Source: Shewanella oncorhynchi
GTDB lineage: Bacteria; Pseudomonadota; Gammaproteobacteria; Enterobacterales; Shewanellaceae
Direction: 5' to 3'
DNA length: 64,000 bases
NCBI RefSeq assembly: GCF_012584455.1
Contig: NZ_JABAEB010000011.1
Span: 62,001 to 126,000 of the forward strand
The notes under the pieces were generated by a model. The model was given only the letters and a program-made list of their open reading frames with translations, did no database searches and was not told where the DNA came from. The position numbers and the translations under genes are program-made. Shown here piece by piece: positions 31,888 to 41,697 of this stretch. How positions within the stretch are numbered: position 1 is the stretch's first letter; each line of letters starts with the position of its first letter.

Positions 31888-34887
31888 ATGAAAAGAACTA
31901 AATTTACAATATTGAAGGGCTTTTTTCTCTTATTATTAACTTTTTATCTCAGTTTGATGGCGCCTGCATTTGGTTCGGTATCCGTGCTTGCTGGTAATTC
32001 TGAAACTAATTTTGTACAGCAAGATGATTCGAGTTTTGATACATTAATTATAGACAAGCCTGTAAAGGGAATTTCATATAATGAATTTTCAAACTTCTCA
32101 GTATTATCTAAAAAATTAGTGATTTTTAATGGTTCAGATAGCGTCAACCACTCTATAACACCCGCTAATACAATTATCATTAAATCATCGAATATCTCAA
32201 TCTCAAATGAAGTAGAAATAATTGGTGCTCCAGCAAATATTTTATTTATATCGTCTTCAGCATCAGCCTGTAAAGAATGCTCATTTAATAATGTTGGGCG
32301 AGTAACTTTTGCATTAGCATCGATTGGCACTAAGCAAGCAATTCATGCTTCTGGTGTTGTAGGTAAGTTAACGACCTTGAATGCTGGGCGTATGCAGTTG
32401 TCAAATATTAAATCTCCAGGTGTCCAATCTTTAGAGTTTATTGCTGATAAAGTGCTCTTGTCTGGAGATATCGATCTTAATTTAAGGGCTGATATTCATT
32501 CTGAAGGCGGATATGTAATTCATCCGCAAGGAAGTAAAATTGTAGGTTCGGGGGGAGTAAGTTTTTACCCTGGAAAAATGGTCATTAATTACGAAAACTT
32601 GAGAGTGGATTCTGCTGAAGTTGTTAGTGATGAATTTATTTTAAGTAGTAGAATTCGCGCAGCGTCAGTAGCCATTCTTACCCCTCAGAATATTAAAATC
32701 ACATCTACTGCGGATATCAGTACTATTTCTGACATACTCTCGACTAGTACATTAAATGGTCAGTTCTATGCGCCTATAGAAGGTATATTTATTCAAGGTG
32801 CAGGGAATGAAGCATTCAGCTATAAAAAGAATAATATTGTAATGTGGGGGAAGTTATCAACAGATAATAAGATTGTTATAAAGTCAATTAATCGACTAGA
32901 TGTTGGTAACTCAATTGTCGCAAAAGATGTATCTTTAATATCAGGCTATGACACGTATGTTACGGGCTATATCCAGTCTGAATTGATTGAAATTGCTGCT
33001 CGAAATTTGATCAATAGTGGAAGGCTTTCGTCAAAAATAATCAATGTTGAAGCTGAACATGGTATTCATAATAGTTATGGTGGTGATATTAAAGCAAGTC
33101 AAATAGTACTTAAGGCTAATGCTGGCAATGTTACAAATGGCTCTAGAAGCGATAAAGTGCCTTACACAATAGCTACAACTTGGTTGCCTATATCTTCAGA
33201 TTTAACTTCTCTTAAGCATGGGATTTTTTATGATGTCTCAGAAACTGGTACCATATCAAGTAATTTATCTGCTCACATATCAGGAAATAATATATCGATT
33301 CAAGCTAAAGCGTTTGAAAATATTAACCCATATTCAATTGTAAAATCATCATCAGATGATTGGAGTGCTGGGATTTCAATTAATAATCAACTAGCTAATC
33401 AGGTTTCTGTTCGAGCAGAGCATAAGCTTGAGATTAAAGCATCAAATTATGTTCTTAACTCATCTGCAATAATAGGCTTAAATCAGTCTGGTACTCTGGT
33501 TATAAATTCCCCTAAATTTAGTAATGAGCGTTATCGAATGCAGATGGAAAGTTACGTTTATAATCAGGCTGTTATGAGCTCAGATAAGAGCAGGCAGTAT
33601 GACTCTGCAAGGATCGGCACTACAACGAAAGTTATAGCTTACTCCCCTCCTGCACGATTTTATTCTTTCGGTGAATTTAGATTCAGTGATGGCAAAGATA
33701 CTGATTCTATAGACGAAGAGTTTATAAACGAGTTGTCTTATTTTGAAGTGTTTTCTGATGCACATTTTCATCAAACAGAAATTAAAACGATTGGACTAGA
33801 AGTGTCTGAAAACTACGATTTTACTGCTTTGCATGATATTCGAAATTGTTTAATGTTTCGAACTTGCGATGGTGAACATGTAACGACGCTTGCAGAGGCT
33901 GAAACTTTATTTTCGGTTAGTGGTAGTATTTATGGAGTAGATGAAAGTATAGCATCTCAATCTGATTTAGATATCGCAAACATCAATATTAGACAAGCTA
34001 AAGAAATCGATGTTATTAACCAATACTTAGCACCATTTTTTTACAAAAATAATGATTATGACTATGGAACTGTAAATAAATCAGAGGTACAAGGCGATAT
34101 GCTTACAGGTGTGCGTACTCAATGTAAAATGGTGACATTTAAAGGTTGGGGACTCAATCGTGAGTATAGTAAGTGCGATAATTACAGTTTTCAGGTAAGT
34201 ATTAGTTGGTTATTGAGTGAGGAAGCAAAAGACCGTGAGTTGGGAAAAACTGGCTATACGCCAGCGCAATTTGAGGCGGCAAGTAAAATATATGTCTCAT
34301 CTTTGCCGAGTAAACCCGTTACTTGGCCCGCTTCTGTGAAGCAGGGATTTCAAGGTGTTACTAGCTTACTTACCTATTCTTCTTATTCAATTGATGGTTG
34401 TTATGTAGTCATTGGTTATACACAAACGAATACATTTCATGGTAGCACTTACGGGGCTGCTTATACGCATATTACTGCAGAGAAATTTAATAATAGAATA
34501 CCAATAAAATTATTAATGAAGTTTTTACCAGGAGCTCCAGAAATTAATGTATGTTCATTAAATACAGTGGTTCCTAAAAATTATACGGAAAAACAGTACG
34601 ATGATGCAGCTAAAGCTTATGTATCTACCCTTACTGTTGACGCGAGTTTATGGAGTTCATATTTTAGACAAGTTCATGATAAAAAAGCTAAAGTAACTGG
34701 AACAACTTCAAATGTTATCAGCTACATTTCATTCTCATTGAATGGCAATGATGTGATTGTTAATTATAGACAAACTGATCACTATACTATAAGTGCTCCA
34801 TATGCAGGGACTAGGAGTTTCTCTGAATCCCATGATTTAACTAAGCGTATTTCCGTTGCTGAATTAATGAATTATTTGCCATATTAG
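31888..34887 (+). CDS. TPS-domain exoprotein (filamentous-haemagglutinin-like, N-terminal partner)
   Basis: 1004 residues from the first ATG (31873), or 999 from the ATG at 31888, which I prefer for its GGATGTT leader. A signal peptide (about 1-40) is followed by the TPS secretion domain: GISYNEFSNFSVLSKKLVIF, then PANILFISSSASACKECSF, where the usual ANPNGI is altered but C-x2-C is kept. Beta-helix-like sequence continues to about 620. The C-terminal 220 residues hold two copies of a novel unit (Y-T-x-x-Q-x-x-x-A-x-x-Y-V-S ... LM-x-x-LP). There is no toxin domain. The next gene starts 14 bp later. No TpsB/CdiB outer-membrane transporter is in the window. Confidence 0.75.
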   Translation: MKRTKFTILKGFFLLLLTFYLSLMAPAFGSVSVLAGNSETNFVQQDDSSFDTLIIDKPVKGISYNEFSNFSVLSKKLVIFNGSDSVNHSITPANTIIIKSSNISISNEVEIIGAPANILFISSSASACKECSFNNVGRVTFALASIGTKQAIHASGVVGKLTTLNAGRMQLSNIKSPGVQSLEFIADKVLLSGDIDLNLRADIHSEGGYVIHPQGSKIVGSGGVSFYPGKMVINYENLRVDSAEVVSDEFILSSRIRAASVAILTPQNIKITSTADISTISDILSTSTLNGQFYAPIEGIFIQGAGNEAFSYKKNNIVMWGKLSTDNKIVIKSINRLDVGNSIVAKDVSLISGYDTYVTGYIQSELIEIAARNLINSGRLSSKIINVEAEHGIHNSYGGDIKASQIVLKANAGNVTNGSRSDKVPYTIATTWLPISSDLTSLKHGIFYDVSETGTISSNLSAHISGNNISIQAKAFENINPYSIVKSSSDDWSAGISINNQLANQVSVRAEHKLEIKASNYVLNSSAIIGLNQSGTLVINSPKFSNERYRMQMESYVYNQAVMSSDKSRQYDSARIGTTTKVIAYSPPARFYSFGEFRFSDGKDTDSIDEEFINELSYFEVFSDAHFHQTEIKTIGLEVSENYDFTALHDIRNCLMFRTCDGEHVTTLAEAETLFSVSGSIYGVDESIASQSDLDIANINIRQAKEIDVINQYLAPFFYKNNDYDYGTVNKSEVQGDMLTGVRTQCKMVTFKGWGLNREYSKCDNYSFQVSISWLLSEEAKDRELGKTGYTPAQFEAASKIYVSSLPSKPVTWPASVKQGFQGVTSLLTYSSYSIDGCYVVIGYTQTNTFHGSTYGAAYTHITAEKFNNRIPIKLLMKFLPGAPEINVCSLNTVVPKNYTEKQYDDAAKAYVSTLTVDASLWSSYFRQVHDKKAKVTGTTSNVISYISFSLNGNDVIVNYRQTDHYTISAPYAGTRSFSESHDLTKRISVAELMNYLPY

Positions 34888-34901
34888 AATTGTAGGATTA
34901 C

Positions 34902-37900
34902 ATGATGAGTATCAAAACTAAAGGAAAAGTTACCTACGTAAAACCTATTTGGCAAAGGTTTACAGCTTATCTAATGTCATGCTTAATGTTGTTGCAAATC
35001 TGTTTGCCTGCAACGGTACAAGCTGTGGAGTTAATATCTGATTCATTTATTGAATCTGATGTTAACTCAAATTCACAGTTTGAGCGTGTCTATAATAGTA
35101 ATAGACAGTTTGAAAAGGCATTTTATATAGAAGATGCTATCGGTACAAATACACAAACAATAGAGTTGTTTCATCAGAAACTGTTAGCTTTCAGGAAAAG
35201 TGCACTGCATTCTCCTCAGATGATCCCGATTATCAATAATGGTATAACTATTATTATCCCTAACTACCCATTAGGGAAACGTATTGGAGATCAATATGTT
35301 CAGGCTCGTTTCGTAAGATCTCAAATATTTAACTTACTGAATAGGAATTTACTTAATGACTCTTATTCGACTGAAGTTGAACAGATAAATGATCTCTATA
35401 ATCAGGCTTATCAATTCAGCGCTACTTCTTCCGCTAAGTTTGGCGATAAAATTACCCGCGCTCAAGTTAATTCATTTGGACATAATTTTATTTGGCCTGA
35501 AACTCGACTGGTAAATAATGAAGCTGTCCTTGTGCCTGTCGTTCATCTTACTGATGCTACTGTTACAGAGTTGTTAGTGAATAGCCATAGAGTCGAATTC
35601 TCGGGGGCTGAGGCCAAGTTTAATACTATTACTGTTAATGCTGGCACAATTTATACTCGTAGAGGGACTTTTATCAGTACAGCGGGTAACTTTACCGTTA
35701 ATGAAGGCGCAAGTGTTGTTGCAAAGGGCGATTTAAACTTACTTGTTGGCGGTACTTTACAAAACTTATCTGGCCGTTTTTCAGCTAAAGACAATGTCAA
35801 CATTATTGCTAATCAGTATCAGCAAAAAACAATGGTGCATAGATATGCCACCAAATACGAACAAGGAACACGTTTAGGACAAATTGCCAGTGTTGATGCT
35901 GTTAATGGCAACATTTCAATTCGATCCCATGGCGATCTAGTTGTTGCTGGAGGAACCATCTCCGGAAACAATATTGTATTGGCCGCTAACGGGAACATTC
36001 AGCTAACTACGCAATTCACTACTTATAATCGTAGTGAACCCGTTGGAGGTTACCACGAGACACAAAATATTATTGAGCACATCGGCAGCCGTCTAAGTGC
36101 AAAAGATAACATAATGTTGTTGGCTTCAGGTGCAATTGAAATTACAGCTTCAAAGTTGATTTCTGATTCAGGATATCTTCGCATACTTGCAGAGCAAGGT
36201 GTTTATATTGGTAATGAGTTTAACCAGTTTGAGTCATCACGTTCAGGTAAAGTACGTAAGGTTACTCTGCAGGAGCAACAATTTCAGACAATTGCAATTC
36301 GTACCGCTTTAGAAGCTGGGCGCGATGTTCTCATATCGTCCGACTTGGGAGATGTAACACTAAAAGCTACAGAAATAAAGACGGTAGATGGAACTCAACT
36401 AAACGCTAGAAACGGTAAAGTCAATTTATTACTTGCAAAAGAACAGGATAGCTATTTCTACAACTGGATTAAAAAAACAACTTGGAAAATAAAAACAGAA
36501 ACGATACAAAATCAAACAGATACAGCTGTTTATAATGCAATCGTTGGTGGCATAAAAATCCAAGCTACTCATGGTGTTACTCTAGATATTGCCCAAAAAG
36601 AAGGTCAAACTCTTCAAGATGTGCTTGCCCAAATGGCCGCAACAGACGATCTCGCATGGATGAATGATCTCTATAACGACCCTGACTATGCCGAAAATAT
36701 TGAGCTTATTTATCAAAAGCTAGAAGAGCTACGAATTCATAAAAAGACCAGCAACTTAAGTCCTGCCGCTATGGCTATTATAGCAATAGCGGTTGCTGTT
36801 GCTATGGGGCCAGCCGCATTTGGTCTTACGGGTACCGGCGCAGGAGCTATAGGTACAGGTACTATTGGGTCTGCGTTAACTAGCATAGGTATTCCGGCTG
36901 TGAGCCTTCAAGCTGGGGCTGTTGCATTAGCAACGCAGGCTGCAACGGCACTGGCAAGCGGAAAGGGAATTGACGGTGCAATTAAACACCTAGTAGCGGA
37001 AGATAGCCTCCGCTCACTTGCTACATCTATGGTTACCGCAGGTGTTGTTAACGATCTGATTAACGATGTAGGTGTTGATTTCTTTGGTAAAGTGAATCCA
37101 GATGCGGCGTTGCTAAGTAAGGATACACTTGTCTCTCTTGGCAACCAAGCAACTCAAGCTGTAGTCAGAGCCACAGTCACAGCGGGTCTTTCTACCGTGA
37201 TTCAAGGTAGAAGCCTCGAAGATTTTGGTGATAGTTTCACTGCCAGCTTAAAATCTACAGGCATTAATACGCTTGGCGAGTACATGGCATCATCGATAGG
37301 TAAGGCATACAGAGCTGGAGATATCAATAATGTTATGCGTTATCTCGCTCACGCAGGTAGTGGATGTGTGCTTGGTTTAGCCTCAAGTTCAGCAGGAACA
37401 ACCAATGGTAATGCACAAGAAAGCTGTATTACGGGTGCTGGTGGTGCAGTTGCTGGTGAAGCTACGGCAGATATTTACAAAGCCCAAAAATTGGAGCAGT
37501 TCGGCAAAGAACAGACCCAACTTGTTGAAGGATTTAAAGCGGCTGGTTTATCAAACGCTCAGATTGAAGCTGTATTCCTGTCTGATTCAGCACAGAATTA
37601 CTTCAATGCCCGTGTAGCTGAGTTTAGTGCTGCAGGCGTCGATCTTGCTAAATTATCCGGCGGTCTGTCAGCGTTAGTGGCTGGTGGTGACGTTAATTTA
37701 GCTGCATTGTCAGCAGAAAACGCGGCACAAAATAATGCATTTTTCCTGATTCCCATTGCCCTGATGTTGCTAAAAGCAATTGATTTAGCTCTAACAGCAA
37801 ATGAATTGCATGATATTTATACGGAACTGCAAAATAATCCGGAAAATGGGCAAAAGCTGCTGCAGGAATGGCTGCTGGACCAAGCTGGTGGGGCAATCAT

Positions 37901-38549
37901 TGGAAAGGTTATACCTGGCTTTAAGTCTATGGAGGAAATGCTCGATTGGCTTAAACGTAATGATGTATTGACTGCTGATACTGTCTCTAAAATTACCTCG
38001 CAAGTTCATCATTCCGGTGGTTCAACAACCACCAATAACCGGATTGATGTATATGATGCAACGCATAATAAGCTGGACCTAAAGGATGTAACCAATAAAG
38101 AGTTCATCACTTCGATGGAGATTGGTCATTGGACGCCAAATGGAAAAAACGATGGTTTTTTGGGTGAATATATTGCCTTGGATGTCATGAACAATGCTAC
38201 TGGCTTGCAATTTACTGATATTGTACGCAACGGTTCCAATAATGGACCGGATTTATTGGCGATTGACCATGTGAATAAAACCGTATGGTTGGTAGAAGCC
38301 AAATCCAGTATAAGGGACAAATTCCCTAATCCCAATTCGCTTAACTTATCTATTCGTGGTCAACAATGGTTACAAGAAGTCAAAAACAATGGGACAATTT
38401 CCGGTAAAAGCGTCACGCCTGCTGCACGAGAAATGGTACGAGAAACTTTAAAAACTGGCTACCCAATAAAACCGTTTTTGGCCACGGTCAAGGTGCCACT
38501 GGTAGGCACGTCTGGTACTGTTACGGTAAACTTGACGCCAGCCAAGTAA
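34902..38549 (+). CDS. CdiA-like exoprotein with C-terminal PD-(D/E)xK nuclease toxin
   Basis: 1215 residues. A signal-like segment lies at about 20-45 (TAYLMSCLMLLQICLPATVQA region). Filamentous-haemagglutinin beta-helix repeats run about 210-500, then the DUF637-type region with an alanine/glycine-rich hydrophobic stretch at about 625-690 and LASGKGIDGAIKHLVAEDSL. The last 150 residues form the toxin tip: FLGEYIALDVMNNATG, GPDLLAID and VWLVEAKSS give the Glu, Asp and E-x-K of a PD-(D/E)xK nuclease, resembling PoNe-type effectors. It lacks a proper TPS domain, which is in the preceding gene. It probably cuts DNA of neighbour cells. The immunity gene follows. Confidence 0.82.
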   Translation: MMSIKTKGKVTYVKPIWQRFTAYLMSCLMLLQICLPATVQAVELISDSFIESDVNSNSQFERVYNSNRQFEKAFYIEDAIGTNTQTIELFHQKLLAFRKSALHSPQMIPIINNGITIIIPNYPLGKRIGDQYVQARFVRSQIFNLLNRNLLNDSYSTEVEQINDLYNQAYQFSATSSAKFGDKITRAQVNSFGHNFIWPETRLVNNEAVLVPVVHLTDATVTELLVNSHRVEFSGAEAKFNTITVNAGTIYTRRGTFISTAGNFTVNEGASVVAKGDLNLLVGGTLQNLSGRFSAKDNVNIIANQYQQKTMVHRYATKYEQGTRLGQIASVDAVNGNISIRSHGDLVVAGGTISGNNIVLAANGNIQLTTQFTTYNRSEPVGGYHETQNIIEHIGSRLSAKDNIMLLASGAIEITASKLISDSGYLRILAEQGVYIGNEFNQFESSRSGKVRKVTLQEQQFQTIAIRTALEAGRDVLISSDLGDVTLKATEIKTVDGTQLNARNGKVNLLLAKEQDSYFYNWIKKTTWKIKTETIQNQTDTAVYNAIVGGIKIQATHGVTLDIAQKEGQTLQDVLAQMAATDDLAWMNDLYNDPDYAENIELIYQKLEELRIHKKTSNLSPAAMAIIAIAVAVAMGPAAFGLTGTGAGAIGTGTIGSALTSIGIPAVSLQAGAVALATQAATALASGKGIDGAIKHLVAEDSLRSLATSMVTAGVVNDLINDVGVDFFGKVNPDAALLSKDTLVSLGNQATQAVVRATVTAGLSTVIQGRSLEDFGDSFTASLKSTGINTLGEYMASSIGKAYRAGDINNVMRYLAHAGSGCVLGLASSSAGTTNGNAQESCITGAGGAVAGEATADIYKAQKLEQFGKEQTQLVEGFKAAGLSNAQIEAVFLSDSAQNYFNARVAEFSAAGVDLAKLSGGLSALVAGGDVNLAALSAENAAQNNAFFLIPIALMLLKAIDLALTANELHDIYTELQNNPENGQKLLQEWLLDQAGGAIIGKVIPGFKSMEEMLDWLKRNDVLTADTVSKITSQVHHSGGSTTTNNRIDVYDATHNKLDLKDVTNKEFITSMEIGHWTPNGKNDGFLGEYIALDVMNNATGLQFTDIVRNGSNNGPDLLAIDHVNKTVWLVEAKSSIRDKFPNPNSLNLSIRGQQWLQEVKNNGTISGKSVTPAAREMVRETLKTGYPIKPFLATVKVPLVGTSGTVTVNLTPAK

Positions 38550-38559
38550 GAGGATGCAC

Positions 38560-39567
38560 ATGATGTTAGACAAATTTCTCAATAAGCGCAGTCGCAGTCG
38601 TAAACATATGCGCGATTATGCCAAAAACGTCTTTGAATATGACCAGTATTTACTGACCGATTATATCGACAGTGGGATGACAGATGGTTTCGAGAGAGTG
38701 AAACAATATCGTGAGTTTGATGAGGATTTTCGCCAGTGGGAATTATTTGGAGCTGAGTTTGGTGTACCCGAGTGTCATTGGGGCTATGTAGCCCAGCTTA
38801 CCTATATTGAATCGGGCTTGCTTGAGCCTAAGCCGCTTATGTGCTCGCTTGCTTACGGCTATTTTAATACCGCGATCGACTACTATCGATACTACACAGC
38901 GGTTGAGAAAACAGGTGAGATAGCCAATGCCGGATGGATGACAACCAGTGCTTTTCGGCTTGTGCTTATGCTGTTTTCTGGACTGAAGACTGAGACTGAC
39001 GAACTGTATCACGCCTTGGCGACCGCCTGGCGTTCGGGCTGGGTCATTCGCTCCCACGGCTTTATCGGCGATTTTTTGGTGCTGCTGTATGGGCGCTATT
39101 TGGGCGTTATTGAGCCGCCTTTTGCCACGGAAGTGCAAGTGACACTGCGAAAAACGTCTCCTTTCCCCTATGCGCCATTTTTAGATAACTGGGATACACA
39201 GGATATCGAATTCATCAGCACTATGCTGCAAACCCTCTGCGATGATCAGGTAGAACAAGCGGTCATCGGGGATAAAAAGTGCTTTTTTGAGTTCAATGGT
39301 GGGCCGCACACATATTTACCTTTGACAGCGTTAATGCTGCTGAAACTGCGATCCCTTAGGGGTTTGCCTAACCCGCAGTTCAGTCACCCAGCTTTTGGCG
39401 ATATCATAGCTTTGTTTGAACAAGTCTCCACATCATTTAGTGATTATGTTGCAACGTTAGGGATACAGCGGATTGAAGATGCTGCCGATGAGGTGTTAAC
39501 CAAAACGCTTGCACGGATGCAAACCCAAGATTTTGACGCTCATGCTATTTTCGCTAAGCGGCCTTAA
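38560..39567 (+). CDS. Probable immunity protein for the nuclease toxin
   Basis: About 335 residues, cytoplasmic. I use the ATG at 38560, 6 bases after GAGG; the ATG at 38554 touches that site. The protein is helical and aromatic-rich (FRQWELFGAEFGVPECHW, AYGYFNTAIDYYRYYTAVE), with an FLDNWDTQDIEF block and LTALMLLKLRSLRGLPNP followed by SHPAFG at the end, a pattern seen in several PoNi/DUF1911-like and other immunity proteins. I do not name a family. Position straight after the toxin tip is the main evidence. Base composition is visibly richer in G+C than the flanking exoprotein and exported-protein genes. Confidence 0.65.
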   Translation: MMLDKFLNKRSRSRKHMRDYAKNVFEYDQYLLTDYIDSGMTDGFERVKQYREFDEDFRQWELFGAEFGVPECHWGYVAQLTYIESGLLEPKPLMCSLAYGYFNTAIDYYRYYTAVEKTGEIANAGWMTTSAFRLVLMLFSGLKTETDELYHALATAWRSGWVIRSHGFIGDFLVLLYGRYLGVIEPPFATEVQVTLRKTSPFPYAPFLDNWDTQDIEFISTMLQTLCDDQVEQAVIGDKKCFFEFNGGPHTYLPLTALMLLKLRSLRGLPNPQFSHPAFGDIIALFEQVSTSFSDYVATLGIQRIEDAADEVLTKTLARMQTQDFDAHAIFAKRP

Positions 39568-39600
39568 TATATACAATTTTGCTAAGTTGGATTACATGCC

Positions 39601-40125
39601 ATGGCAATGGTTAAGGGGTATCATTTTAGGCAATCGGAGTCTACTAATCTCACGAGATTACGGCTGGCAAAAAGCCTAAAAATAAGGTTGTGGTGCCTAC
39701 TATTCATTATTCCGCTGTTGACCGCTTGTGCAAGCCGAGATTATCAATGTTATCAGTTGATAGGTGGTGGGTATAAAGAGCAAGTACTGGAGGCTAATCG
39801 ATACAGAGTTTCATATTTTGGGACTGGAAGTATGACTCTTGAAATAGTTAGGGACTATGCCATGTTGCGTTGTGCTGCGCTGGCGCATTTACAGCAGTTT
39901 GCTGCATTTGAATTGGTTAGTGAAAGAATTCAGTTTCGAAGAGAATCCATCCTAACTTCAACGGTACCACTTTATTTTCCAGAAGCTGAAATTGAATGTA
40001 GGTTTGTTAGTGATAGCAAAATAAGTCAATCACCCTTGGTAAGGAGAACTGACTTTCTAATTGTTACTATGCAACATAAATATGGTCTTACTGATAGCGC
40101 GGTGTATGGAAATCATCATTATTAG
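39601..40125 (+). CDS. Lipoprotein, possibly CC0125/CC1285 family
   Basis: 174 residues. A lipobox (LLTAC) sits after a hydrophobic stretch, but unusually far in (Cys near 43), so a later start is possible. The mature part has YRVSYFGTGSMTLEIVRDYAML, which recalls the YRV-x-x-x-G ... V-x-D-Y-x-x-x-R-x-A pattern of CC0125/CC1285 lipoproteins. It ends with a poorly conserved tail. It lies between the immunity gene and the exported-protein array. Inner- or outer-membrane anchoring is expected; the role is unknown. Confidence 0.55.
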   Translation: MAMVKGYHFRQSESTNLTRLRLAKSLKIRLWCLLFIIPLLTACASRDYQCYQLIGGGYKEQVLEANRYRVSYFGTGSMTLEIVRDYAMLRCAALAHLQQFAAFELVSERIQFRRESILTSTVPLYFPEAEIECRFVSDSKISQSPLVRRTDFLIVTMQHKYGLTDSAVYGNHHY

Positions 40126-40163
40126 CTGGGCGATTAATTATGAGAAAGTATAGGAAGTACTTT

Positions 40164-40508
40164 ATGACTAGAATATTCATGTTTGGGTTTATGTTAATTA
40201 TTTTTACTACATCATCCAGTTACGCCGACTATCACTGCGAAGTGGATGTGCATCGAGTTTTAGTATATGGAAATGGTTCTGTAAATGTGCTCCACACTGG
40301 ACGTGGCGATTTCACGGTAATCTGTAATACCAAAGGAACTTGGAAGGATATAGATACTGTAACCTGCTCACTTTGGGTCGCCACTTTACAGTCGACTCAA
40401 AATAATAACAAAAAAGCAATTTTTTATTATTCAGGTGAAGGTAGTTGTGCAATATTGCCAACTTATGGAAATACACCTGCCCCAGTTTATATAGGTTCAA
40501 TAAAGTGA
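40164..40508 (+). CDS. Small exported paralogue C (four-cysteine type)
   Basis: 114 residues from the ATG at 40164 (AGGAAG upstream; an ATG at 40140 is possible). The signal peptide runs to about 21. Cysteines are at 25, 54, 68 and 95. It is closest to the next gene: both have I-C-N/S-T and D-T-x-T-C-S-L-W blocks and a C-x-x-x-P-T-Y ending. The gene is the first of the tandem array. Confidence 0.75.
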   Translation: MTRIFMFGFMLIIFTTSSSYADYHCEVDVHRVLVYGNGSVNVLHTGRGDFTVICNTKGTWKDIDTVTCSLWVATLQSTQNNNKKAIFYYSGEGSCAILPTYGNTPAPVYIGSIK

Positions 40509-40509
40509 T

Positions 40510-40878
40510 ATGAATATAAAATATAAATTGTACATTATGGTCTTTGTCATGCTGTGTTCTGTGTTTATCTCTGGGGCTGCATTTGCTAGCAATATTTGGT
40601 GTGCTGGAAAAGTAACTAACGCCTATATTGATAGCAACAAAAATGTAATCCTGAAAGGGAGTTGGCGAAATGAATATACACGGATTTGCAGTACTGATGG
40701 TAGTAATGGTGTCGATACTATCACTTGTAGCCTATGGTTTTCGATTATAACAACCTCTATGGTGCATGATAAAGAAGTTATCCTGATGTATTCAGATCAA
40801 AATGGCACTTTGAATTGCTCTAATATCCCTACTTACTCTAGTTCACCTCGCCCAGGATATGTTATGTTGACGAAATGA
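40510..40878 (+). CDS. Small exported paralogue D (four-cysteine type)
   Basis: 122 residues with a signal peptide to about 26 (VFISGAAFA). Cysteines are at 31, 60, 73 and 103. It is a sister of paralogue C (VDTITCSLWF versus IDTVTCSLWV) and starts 2 bp after that gene's stop. Tandem duplication is evident. Function unknown; periplasmic or secreted. Confidence 0.75.
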   Translation: MNIKYKLYIMVFVMLCSVFISGAAFASNIWCAGKVTNAYIDSNKNVILKGSWRNEYTRICSTDGSNGVDTITCSLWFSIITTSMVHDKEVILMYSDQNGTLNCSNIPTYSSSPRPGYVMLTK

Positions 40879-40937
40879 ATTATTAGTCATTTTTTCTCGG
40901 TCATTATTTTAATCAATATGGTTTTAAGGTGTGGGTT

Positions 40938-41264
40938 ATGAACTCCAGATTAATATGTTTTTTATTTTTAATTGTAACATTATGTTTGTTATTATCAAAC
41001 GCAGAAGCTAATAGATACTGGCCCTCAAAAACATTAATCGAATGGTCTTTAAGCTTGAATAATGGTGTCGCTTATATTTCATCTCCACAGTTTGCCGAAC
41101 ATTGCCTTTATGGTCGTGGACAAATAAATATGGATGGAACGGAATTTAATAAGTCTATGTATGCTTACGCGATGTCTGCTAAGGCAAGAGGATTGAAACT
41201 AAGGTATGTTGTAGATAACTCTCAAAGTATCTGTATCATCACAGGACTTGAAGAAGTGAGTTGA
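40938..41264 (+). CDS. Small exported paralogue E
   Basis: 108 residues from the ATG at 40938 (AAGG at 40926-40929; the GTG at 40929 is an alternative). The signal peptide ends near residue 24 (NAEA). The cysteine pair is at 56 (EHCLYGR) and 99 (SICIITG), with the AYAMSAKARGLKL helix between, as in the family. The first strand is less typical (KTLIEWSLSL). Confidence 0.7.
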   Translation: MNSRLICFLFLIVTLCLLLSNAEANRYWPSKTLIEWSLSLNNGVAYISSPQFAEHCLYGRGQINMDGTEFNKSMYAYAMSAKARGLKLRYVVDNSQSICIITGLEEVS

Positions 41265-41342
41265 TACCATTTTAATATGCAACTTAATTAAGTTGGTTAG
41301 CGATTTAAGTATTTTAATGTTGACTAGTTTACGGAGTGGACT

Positions 41343-41690
41343 ATGAATAGTCATTTGTTTTTAAATTCGTTCAGATTTCTCGTGTTTTCTTTAACGCTCT
41401 TACCCTTTAGCACTATTGCATGGGATGGAATGGTTTATGGTAAAGTTAAAGCAATCCATGTAACAGGTCATAATAATTATGATTTTAGAATTGAGCTGGA
41501 AGACTCGCCAAAGCTTTGCGGAAATGAACATCAATGGGCCTATGTAAATCAATCTGATAGTAATTATCAAACTTATTCTTCTGTTTTGATAGCTGCTAAT
41601 CTAGCCGGTAAGAACATTACTATTTATACAAATCAAGAAAAGGTTTCAGGTAATAATTATTGTCATATTGGCTATGTAGTGCTTAGTTAA
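41343..41690 (+). CDS. Small exported paralogue F
   Basis: 115 residues with a signal peptide to about 26. The mature chain starts with GKVKAIHV, matching the family's G-x-I-x-x-I strand. The cysteine pair is at 59 (KLCGNEH) and 107 (NYCHIGY); the SSVLIAANLAGKNITIY block is the family helix and following strand. It is followed after 7 bp by member G, so they form an operon. Confidence 0.75.
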   Translation: MNSHLFLNSFRFLVFSLTLLPFSTIAWDGMVYGKVKAIHVTGHNNYDFRIELEDSPKLCGNEHQWAYVNQSDSNYQTYSSVLIAANLAGKNITIYTNQEKVSGNNYCHIGYVVLS

Positions 41691-41697
41691 GGGTTCT

